Below, in pieces: positions 49,730 through 64,000 of a DNA stretch of 64,000 nucleotides (position 1 is the stretch's first letter; each line of letters opens with the position of its first letter). A program made the translations under genes and the position numbers. The notes under the pieces were generated by a model. The model saw only the letters and a list, made by a program, of their open reading frames with translations, made no database searches and was not told where the DNA came from. The stretch covers positions 16,654,368 through 16,718,367 of the forward strand of contig NC_040016.1 of assembly GCF_000972845.2 (NCBI RefSeq), in the 5' to 3' direction. Source of the stretch: Larimichthys crocea. Taxonomy: Eukaryota > Chordata > Actinopteri > Sciaenidae.

Positions 49730-51070
49730 GACACCATTTCCTTGTTCTTCGCTCGCGACACTTCATGTCTCTCCTGCATTACCGTATTATAACATTAGAG
49801 TCAGTGGTACACATCTGTTTTTCTAGAAGATACATTCTTGACAGTCTGTGATAAACTGCTCCAGCAGGTTGTTTAACAACACACATTGCTTTCTCGATCT
49901 ATAAAAACCTCAAAGACTAAAACCATCTGGATACATCTGATGAACAATAAATAAATGATTTGTAAGACCTGAACCAAAATCAAAAGCTTTTGTTATCAGT
50001 TATATTTAATTTTACTTTCCATCATTGTACAGGGACACTTGACCAAATAACACATCAGGGCATGAGATTGGGCTATGAGATGGAGATGGAGTTTGTGAAA
50101 CATTTAAAACAATATTTTTTAGCCATGCACTAATATCTTGCAACAGTGTCTTGAGTACCATTTGACCACTTGGCATGTTGTGTATTAAATTCAGCATGTT
50201 AAAACTACAACCCCACTAGATTTGGAGACAGTTTGGGGTGTTCTGTAATATGATTTTAACAGATGCCTGGCAGCCAATCACATGTAGTTTTGGCTGTCAA
50301 ATTCACACCACCCAGTGTTACACTCAAATCCATGTTGACTTCAGGGAAATGTATGGAAGGTTCTTTCTATCTGACAAAATAATCTGCCACATGTCTCTCA
50401 ATTTCCTATGAAAGAACGAAAACAGATTCTGCAGTCTCATATGTGCTGGAGTTTCACAGTTGTTTTCTTTATCAGACCATTATTTCAAAATATTGAGTAC
50501 TTTATAATAGACTCCATCAAAGGGGTCTTGCCTCTGGGAAAATTTCCCAGGATACTTACTGCACAGCTTCAAGTGCCGTGCAACATTAGGGACCAAACTC
50601 TGAGTCTATACATTCCTGGGCCTGTGTGCTGGTTGCTGTCTGCAGCTGCGGTGCTGTTGGCTGGTTGATGAATGAACCAATAGCGTCCTGGCTACGTGAT
50701 GAATGGACCAATAGAGAATGATGAATAACAGTGGAGGGAGAAGTCAAGAAACGGATGGTCTCAGAGAGGCCTGAAACATGAATGTAGCAGCAAGATGTTA
50801 GAATTGAGGGATAGAGAGGGAGGGGGTGATAAAGAAAGACAGAAGTGACAGGTAGAGAGAGAGTGTGTGTGCAGTGATAAGCCAGGGAGGAAAAGGAGTG
50901 AGAGAGTGGGGAAGATGTGACAAAGTGTGAGCAAAGGGAGGAGAGCTGACAAAAGGAGGGGAGGATTTATGGGGAGGGAGAAGAGTGGACAGAACGAGTG
51001 GAAAGACTAAGAGTCCACAGACATGTTAGAGGCTCTGTGAGGCTGCCTCTAGAAGAGAGAGAAGCACCAA
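49730..51070. other. intergenic stretch, nothing recognised
   Basis: A purine-rich part (50790-51000) is compositionally like 43.5 kb but weaker. No gene or transposon was recognised. Confidence 0.55.
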
Positions 51071-51074
51071 AGTG

Positions 51075-51370
51075 ATTATAGTTTATCCTAAAAGAGACTG
51101 GAAGTCTGTGCCAAATGTCATGCCAATCCATTTACTGTAATGTGTTGAAATATGTCAGTTAAAACCACAAATGTCAACCTCATGGTGGTGCTAATGGAAA
51201 ACTCAGGGGATCATCAAAGTCGGTAGTATTCACCCTCTGGGCGCTATGACTGTCTGTGCAAAATTTTATGGTAATGCATCTGATAGTTGTTAAGATATTT
51301 TAAGTGGTGGACCGACTGACGACCAGCATTGCCATCCTTAGATATGCTGCTAGCACGGCCAGTAATAAGG
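51075..51370 (-). repeat. interspersed repeat D, inverted copy
   Basis: Read on the minus strand, the copy has TTAACAACTATCAGATGCAT, then TTTGCACAGACAGTCATAGC and TTTGATGATCCCCTGAGTTT, the same order as the 9.3-kb copy. Confidence 0.55.
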
Positions 51371-52339
51371 AAGAAAGGCAGAAAAAAAAAGTGATGATGG
51401 GATGATGGATTGAGCACATTACATATTGTGTTATTCAGGAAGTGTGTGTGTATACAAATCCATCTATTGTACGCCATAATACCACAAACATGCTACAAAG
51501 AATAGCCTGAGATAAAAGAGGACAATTTGCCTGGCAACCCTGCAAAACAGATTATTCCAAACAAGACTATTTTTTGTTCATCCAGGACCCAAAACCTCTA
51601 ATTTTAAAAAAAAAACAAATGCAAGGCGGTGAATGTGAGATAACCCCATGAAAAACCTCTTTTGAATACATGTTGAAGGGAGATTAAATCCTCTGCTCTT
51701 TCTGGCATCAAAACGCAGGGCATATTTTCAGGTCCCTTGAAGATGTGTGCACAGGTTTTCATGCGTATCAAAACTGTCCCAACTCACTTCTTGCCGACAA
51801 GTCAGAACTGAGCCACAGGCGTAATATCCCCTGCCAACATGACTGTAATAGCTACAAGGGTGCAACTTCATGCCACCGAGAGCTCCATAACCCGTGGCAA
51901 CTTGGCAGGCAACTTGTAAGGTAGTCATGCAGGTTGGGCTCAAAACAGACACTCCACAGCACTTCACAACAAAGGGAGACTGATTAAAGTTTGGGGGTGT
52001 CTGCACACCTGTTCATCTTCTGATATCAAAAAGAATATCTTGTTTCTGTTCACAGGCTGTACACTGCATATCCTTCAGAGCCTGTGAGAGTCATTAGGAG
52101 CAGTCGAGCACAGAGGAAACCAAATGGATTGTTCGTACATGTAGCCAAGTGATCTTCCCGGTGTTTGAAGTTAGTTGATGGAGAACATGCGGGTCAGTTT
52201 CCACCTACTCGAGTGAGTCTTACCTTCAAACAGAATATCAAAGTGTGCAAAGAGAAGACAGAGAAGAAGGAACGGGAAGAATGAGTAAGTGGCAAAAGGG
52301 TAAAGATGAGAAATTGGAGTGAAGAGTGAGAAATGTAAA

Positions 52340-52762
52340 TGAAGTAGAAGTGAAAAAACACTCTGTGACAAGTAAAAGTCCGACATTCAGATCCTTACTT
52401 AAGTATCTAAGTATTATCAGAATAATATACTTCAAGTATCAGTAATACTCATGCAGAAAAATGGTACCTATCAGTGTTTTACTAGTATGTAAGACATTCT
52501 TTTGGATTAATATCACTTGTGCATTAATGTTAATGTTCCATTTTACTGCTGTCAATGTTTAACTATTTCATATACTGTATGTAACTACCTCATATACTTT
52601 ATACATTTAGCTAGTTTAAAAAAACATGTTGTCAGTTTTTGGATTATGCATTTTCATCTCATCCAAGAGGGTTTTAAATAGCTCATTTAGCTATCCAAAA
52701 TATAAAGAAGTAAAATACAAGTACTGTGAATTTGTACTTCAGGAATTACATTCCACCACTGT
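52340..52762. repeat. interspersed repeat E, long copy
   Basis: The copy runs from AAACACTCTGTGACAAGTAA, AAGTCCGACATTCAGATCCT and TACTTAAGTATC to TACAAGTACTGTGAATTTGT and the terminus TTCCACCACTG. It is about 420 bp and has no coding content. Confidence 0.6.
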
Positions 52763-53175
52763 CCAGGCATCATTTCTTTGTAATGGATCGTCCGTATCAG
52801 TGCTCTGACATCTTCCTCTACACTAACTATATGCAGACCTGGGATCAGATCTAGACCATTAGTGGGGTAAAAAAAAGAAAAACAAAACACCTCTATTATC
52901 CAGCTTCTCTTTAAGGTTACCATGCTCCTGTCACTGTAATGAGATGAAAACAAACAGTAACTGTAGCTCTGTGAATGTACGTGTATGTATGTGTGTGTCC
53001 AGACATACCATATCCTTGTGTGTATCTGCAGTGCTCTTTTGTCTGGTATCAATGGCAGTCACTTAGAGAGCGTGAGTCAGTGTGTTTACTGTTTTCACAG
53101 ATGGAGCTCTGACACTGTCTGGATAACTGAGATAAATGACTCGCACTTCGGCTCAGCAGATGGGAAAATCAACAG

Positions 53176-53224
53176 CCACACACACGCACACACGCACACA
53201 TGCACACACACACATGCACACACA
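53176..53224. repeat. imperfect (CA)n microsatellite
   Basis: CACACG and CATGCA interruptions throughout. Confidence 0.9.
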
Positions 53225-53442
53225 GATATAATGTATGTTAGAAATGAAGCACTTTATCAACTGATATATTTTTGCTCCTAATCACAGCAGAGCAGAAACC
53301 CACAGGAAAGAGTAGCTACTCATTAGTGGGGAAACGTCAGCTGCCGATTGGCTCAAGCCACTGATTTCAGCCAATATAGGGAGAGCTCATCTGTAATCAA
53401 TTAACAGCTGCGGTTATTTTCAGGAGATTTTGACATAAAGCA

Positions 53443-53502
53443 AAAGAGAGAGAGGGAGAGGGAGAGAGAGAGAAAGAGAGAGAGAGCGAGAGAGAGAGAA
53501 AA
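53443..53502. repeat. (GA)n microsatellite
   Basis: GAGAGAGGGA-type purine repeat of 60 bp. Confidence 0.9.
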
Positions 53503-53673
53503 CCGTGCCAATGAGCTCTTCCCATATGTCATGAATTTTAAACTACAGTGCTGTGCAATAAGTGAGATTTTCTGAAAAATGTCTCACTGGCTGTCATCCA
53601 TCATGTAGTCTATAACTGACTACCAAAGGTTAATGTTGTTTGGTGGAGGCCACCACAGCAGGTGGGTAACAAT

Positions 53674-53694
53674 CTGCTGCTGCTGCTGCTGCTG
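53674..53694. repeat. (CTG)n trinucleotide repeat
   Basis: Seven perfect CTG units in non-coding DNA. Confidence 0.85.
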
Positions 53695-54184
53695 GTCTGC
53701 AGCTCAGTGTGCCCGGCTGCTCCTTGGCCACTGATTGTCCTTGATACTCCTGACAAATACTGCCCTCATGTGGACAAAAGCACTTCAGCTGCTCTAAGTG
53801 AAGCAGGGGTCGACAGTCACACATACAAAGAACCTGAACCAGACCTTGAACCTTCACGTTCCTCACTCACAGTCCTGTAAACAGATCCAGTACAAAGATG
53901 ACTCAGTGATGGATCTGTGAGAGATGCTTTTTTGGTAACAATTGGAGTTATTTCCACTGTTCACACAGTTGACTGAACTTTATCATGACAGACACATAGA
54001 TTCAACGTCTGACATAAAGATGTATTCGAATCAGAAAAGCAGACAGGGTAAAATGTGTTAATAACACCCGCTGCTGTCATATAAAACTGCTGTGCGTTAA
54101 CTTTACTGCACTATTACACTTAAACCAGAGTGCCACATTTGGCACTGGGCATTGCTGTAGGAGATTTGTTGACTGACAAGACAC

Positions 54185-54345
54185 ATCTGCTGGCTCAGGA
54201 GGTAGACTAGACAGGAGGCAGACATCCACTAATCAGATGACTGGTGGTTTGATCCAGTCTGCCTGTCAAGGAGTCCTTGAGCAAGATACCGAATCCCAAA
54301 TTGCTCCCAAAGGCTGCGCCACTAGTGTGTGAATGTGTGTGTGAA
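54185..54345 (+). mobile_element. tRNA-derived SINE, family 2, intergenic copy
   Basis: The head GGCTCAGGAGGTAGACTAG and GGTGGTTTGATCCAGTC (B-box-like), then GAGTCCTTGAGCAAGATACC, GAATCCCAAATTGCTCCC and a GTGTGTGAATG tail. It is the same family as 11371-11640 and lies on the opposite strand. Confidence 0.6.
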
Positions 54346-55260
54346 TTATAACATCATTTTGTCTGTGTTAGTGCATATGGCAAAATATTTTGTAACAAAG
54401 GATAGGAAATAGAAATTTTCATTTTTCGAATCGATCAACAGGACACTGTGAAAAAAATCAAATACTACCCTCTTAAGTCATTAAGGACAAAAATGCCCAC
54501 TTCCCAAAAAAAAGGTGTTTTGGGGAGTTTAGAGAGTCTGACTGAATCAAAGCAGATGTCGGTGCACAGTTCGATCCAGTCAGCTACAGCTGGAGTACAT
54601 AACACAGCTGCAATTACTGCCACTGTATAGTGACACATGTAGGCCACTCCACAACAAGATGTGTGATTTGATTATAGATGTAGATTATAAAAAATATATC
54701 TGGTAATTAGAGTTTGTTTTAAATTTTTGAAGTTTGTTGCCTGGTTGTGAAACACTTAAATTGTTAGTGAATATATAATATGATATACAGTAAATGATCA
54801 TGGGTATTCAAATAAATGCAAAAACAATAAATGTAACACAGCATTTTGTACGACATCATGTAATAGTTTCTCTCTGCACCTTCAACTCTGACTTACTTCC
54901 AGCATCCCTGCTTTCAGGTCATGTTATCACACACAGTCTGGCGAACATTTTATCGCCTTTCAATAGTTTTCCTTCAACTAACGCTTCATTCAGCATTTCC
55001 ACTTCAGCTTCCTTGTTTTGTTTGACTGCCTGACAAACTATTTTTAAATGCAAACTTTTCACCAGCGGGTGCTTAACTTATTTTTCCTTATATACTTAAT
55101 TTCTTTTATGAAGTATTCTCTTCATGACCAGAAATTCTGGTAACTTGGAACTGATGACCCTCACATCATATGCTCACTTTTCTAAACTTTTGGCTTGTGG
55201 TGCACCACTAAGAAGTTCATGATGTTTGAGCAGCATGATGTTGAGGTTGAGGTTAAAGGA

Positions 55261-55315
55261 CAGCACACACACCAGAACACACCCTTATCAAAACACATTT
55301 GAAATATAATTTATT
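55261..55315 (-). terminator. candidate distal src polyadenylation site
   Basis: On the minus strand the order is CAATAAATT (hexamer at 55315-55310), about 20-25 nt of spacer, then GGGTGTGTTCTGGTGTGTGTG, a strong GT-rich downstream element. This arrangement is a textbook cleavage and polyadenylation signal. Confidence 0.55.
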
Positions 55316-58125
55316 GCACATTTAAAGATCAACATAAAGTGGCACGATACCCATTTCAATGCTGTTACATCGGAAACAAAATAATAATTCAAAAAGAAAA
55401 GAAAAGAAGAAGTCCTTACAAAATGCTCACACCTTCTGTTTGTGATTATTGATTTTGTCTTTGAGAACAAAATGGCCATGAAGTTGCAGGAATGCCAGAC
55501 CGAAACTGCATAGATTTATAAAAAATAAAACATAAAAAATAACCCAGACATTTCTTTAATATGGAACAGAAAACCCAATCAGACCTTGGCATTACTCATA
55601 CTTGTCATGAGCCCATTAACTTCCACATTGTCCCAGTGGCTGACAGACGGTTTCAGTGTGTGGAACAAACAGGGTATTTCCCAGTCTAAAAGAGGAAAGC
55701 ACTGATAAAATGTTCTCGGAAATATATATATGTCTATATATATAATGTCAAGCCAAATTTGAAAATTGTCTTTTGCAGATATGATTTCATATTTAGTCCA
55801 ATATTTAAAAAAGAAAACATTCCTTAAGCCCCATTTACAGTAGCATCTTATTATTAAAACAGTTTGGGAGCAGGCGTGCGTCACTGTAAAAACCTCAACA
55901 TGGAGGAGCAATTAAAGAAAAACTACACAAAAACAAATTACATGATAGTCACAGTCATTTGTTTAAGATTACTATTTACATCTTTGACCTCATTTTTCTT
56001 ATCATATCACAACCCAATCTCCATTTTCATTGTCGTTTTAGAAGCATCCACATCTATTAAATCAGCCATCTGGATTAATCATCACTGGATAACAACTTCA
56101 TGGTGTTAGTGGGCATGGACCATCTCTCTTATGGCTGCATGGCTCATATTTTAATAACTGGTTTCACTGTATTTGTTGGCAACAATCTATAACTTTATAT
56201 CTACTGTTGCTGCATCGACTACGTCATAAACTAAACCACTGTGAAATGTGTGACACCCAACATAAATACCTGCCATTTGAAAAGTGGCTTACATGATACA
56301 AACTCTAGAGAGCTACAGTATGTACAGTATGACAGTGAGGACTGGCAGCAGTGGATAAGATATTTTAAAAATAATAATAATTATAGGTTGATGGCACAAA
56401 TGTTCATAAGTCTGTTTATGATCCCCCCTCGCTTCACCTGGACCTTGAGTAAAGTAAACATACATGTGTTGATGTACAGTACAGCATAAATACAAACCCA
56501 GCCAATGGTCAAGAGAAGAACGGCACAAAAGCATGCTAACTGTTTTTTTTTTTTAAATCAACTCCTATAGTAAAGTCATAAACACAGTTTTATTAGGGTT
56601 ACCTGATCAAAGTTTTACAGTTTCATTAGGGCCGCCTGGTTGCATATTTTTATGGACACAACAGCTGTGAAGTGAACAGAAAACCTTTTAAATCCTTCAG
56701 CAAACTGTGACAGGTTTATCTGTGATGTTTCCAGGGGAAATGGTGCAGAGTTTTATTGTAAATTTTGCCTGTTTAAAAACTAAACAAAACCCTTGGAAGT
56801 AAGCCCCTTGGTAGTAAAACATTATATACATGGACAGCAGTAAATAAATGTGATTTGTTTGGCACACAACAAGGTAGGCTTTCTCACTCAGGGTCTTCAC
56901 ATCTTAAGCCGAGTTGAATGTTAACCAGTAATATGATTGGTTTGGTAGCCATATCAGCCTCTTAGTAGGTCACATAAATGTTTGATGATTTTAGTCCTCA
57001 GAGGAAATGAGCTGATAACTGCACTTTAGTGCCACAATAACTGTGCTGATTATTTTCAATGCAACTTTCCAGTTAAAATCAAGGTCAAAACAACAAAGCA
57101 TATAAACGCTACCTGCATCAAAATCATTTTTAATCAGCGAGGTTGGACCCCAGCTGGCCGCAATGGCCGTCATGTGTATGCATATGTGAAGAAATACAAC
57201 TTGAGGGATTAAACAAGAATGAAAGGCTTCAAATTTAATTTACCTAATTTTCAGTGTTACATAATCTGCCTGTTGAGTACTTTTACCCTGGCACTACCAT
57301 GATAGTGGTTCTAACAACCGTGCGCATCGATAGTCACAGAAAAAAATAAAGAATAATCAGAAACCTCCACTGAACAAAACTTGAAACCACGGGACTCATA
57401 TTGTCCAAGTAAACATAAATAAAGATGCAAAGTAGAGTTCCAGAGCTGAGTTATTTGGAGACACTTTGAAGAAGCAGCACTTGAGAAAACTGGAGAGAGA
57501 TACTGAAAGTCAGACAGAAATAGAGGAAGAGAGGAGGAAGGGACATAAAAGGACGTGAAGAAGAGAGACAGACTTTGCTTTGGCACCTGAGCCACAGTGG
57601 CAGTGCTCTTCTGTGGGCGGAAAAGGGTACCAGACGAGGGTAAAGACACAATAGAAGAGGGAAAGAGGGAGGTTAAACAGCTCATGTCTGATTGAAATAT
57701 CCTCCCATGACCTTCTCTCTTCGACAGGATGCCTGTTCTTTTCCCTCACGCTCCGTCCGTAGATTCTGATTCGGTTCCTCCCACATCAGTCGCACCTCTC
57801 AAAGAACATTTAACCGCGAGTGTAGTCCCTCGATCAAATCAGAACCACAGTCCAGCAGGAGTTCTCCTTCACAGCCTTGAACCTCGCTTCTGCAGGAAAA
57901 CCTTCGGTAAACAGTGAGTGCTTGCAGAAAGGAGGTTCTCTGGGTTCTTCTGAAGCGCACGATGGGACTTCTGCAGGTTTCTGTCTCGGTTTTGCTTTGA
58001 ATGTCAAGTTCCTCCCAGGTGAATTTCACAGGCTCAGTTCCTTCCACGGGTGCTCCTCTGAGGTCGGTTAGTGCAGATCGTTCTGTGTTGAGGTTCTCCC
58101 CCTAGTTTCGGTTCAGTGTGTGGTT
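55290..58125 (-). other. probable src 3' UTR
   Basis: About 2.8 kb of non-coding sequence follows the src stop. Minus-strand AATAAA hexamers occur at 56757-56752, 56594-56589 and 55315-55310. The last is followed by a GT-rich stretch and is the best distal end. No repeat was recognised in this segment, which fits a transcribed UTR. The short reading frames inside it have no recognisable content. UTR extent is inferred from signals only. Confidence 0.5.
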
Positions 58126-63684
<5,559 letters not shown>

Positions 63685-64000
63685 CTGTGAGAGAGAGACA
63701 GAGAGAGACAGAGAGAGAGGGAGCAAGAGAGTCAACCATAAACAGAAAACTGACCAGAGCAACCACAGCATTTCTTTATCCAGTGATCTGTTAGTTTAGT
63801 TTACTCCCAACTGAGATACATTATGTTTGATGGAGGAAAAACACTTCCTCAAGAGTGGTGTTGGTTTATATTATTCTTATTGTCAACACATGTCAAGACC
63901 ATGAATATGTAACAAACTGCCTAAAACAGTTGTTTTTAGCGAACAGGAACACATTATGCATTTGTCAGGGACTATTTTCAGCTGTGGATGAATACATTAC
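63685..64000 (-). other. src intron upstream of exon 4, cut by window edge
   Basis: The visible 316 nt include a short (GA)n tract at 63687-63722 next to the acceptor. In tetrapods the neuronal N1 mini-exon lies in this intron, between exons 3 and 4. I did not see an 18-nt arginine/lysine-rich mini-exon in the visible part. Confidence 0.6.

Larger units (their letters stand above)
52765..55289. other. intergenic region downstream of src, no gene seen
   Basis: Simple repeats and one SINE only. This is the expected downstream flank of the src poly(A) site. Confidence 0.55.

Noticed and set aside
16219..55289. An undescribed multi-gene system in the large intergenic interval
   Set aside because: No run of co-oriented exons, conserved motifs or RNA-gene features was found; all longer frames are low complexity or AT-rich noise apart from the LINE scrap.
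63685..64000. Neuronal N1-type mini-exon of src
   Set aside because: No 18-nt Arg/Lys-rich exon with splice sites was visible in the 316 nt of this intron inside the window; it may lie beyond the edge.

Overview
The window reads as a vertebrate nuclear locus, most likely from a percomorph-type teleost. The genes are split by short GT-AG introns and the DNA between them is AT-rich. Long (CA)n/(GA)n microsatellites are frequent, and many small degenerate repeats are present: tRNA-derived SINEs, MITE-like foldbacks and a LINE scrap. Species cannot be named from the sequence. No operons, ribosome-binding sites, CRISPR arrays, phage or plasmid features are present.

Two protein-coding genes can be supported, both on the minus strand. 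(1) Positions 10456-16218 hold a complete apcdd1l-type gene (APCDD1-like, a membrane-anchored Wnt antagonist family). Three long exons are clear. A fourth, 58-nt signal-peptide exon (16161-16218) is proposed because its start codon, hydrophobic core, GTGAGT donor and splice phase all fit; the resulting protein would be 511 aa. (2) Positions 58126-63684 hold the 3' nine coding exons of a SRC-family tyrosine kinase, best matched to c-Src itself. They run from the middle of the SH3 domain to the tail ending PQYQPGENL. The SH4/unique-domain and first SH3 exons lie beyond the right edge. Exon lengths (99-104-150-156-180-77-154-132 nt, then 209 nt to the stop) are those of tetrapod SRC, and no break is visible. 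A likely distal poly(A) site is at about 55.3 kb, giving a 3' UTR of up to 2.8 kb.

Layout: 1-9.6 kb, non-coding flank beyond the 3' end of apcdd1l, with repeats and a few compact regulatory-looking motifs; 9.6-16.2 kb, apcdd1l; 16.2-55.3 kb, about 39 kb of intergenic DNA with no convincing exon, containing repeats, microsatellites, a 0.4-kb purine tract, a LINE reverse-transcriptase fragment and several unique stretches that could be conserved enhancers; 55.3-64 kb, src 3' UTR, exons and introns.

The two genes need not work together directly. APCDD1 proteins damp Wnt (and BMP) signalling at the cell surface, while Src is a membrane-associated kinase downstream of integrins and growth-factor receptors. 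In human both relatives lie on the long arm of chromosome 20, so linkage may be ancestral. I found no evidence for a novel molecular system. The points most worth a second look are the small first exon, the C-terminal anchor of the Apcdd1l protein, foldback repeats (one inside a src intron), inverted SINE copies in an apcdd1l intron, and a diverged 1-kb-spaced duplicated non-coding segment.
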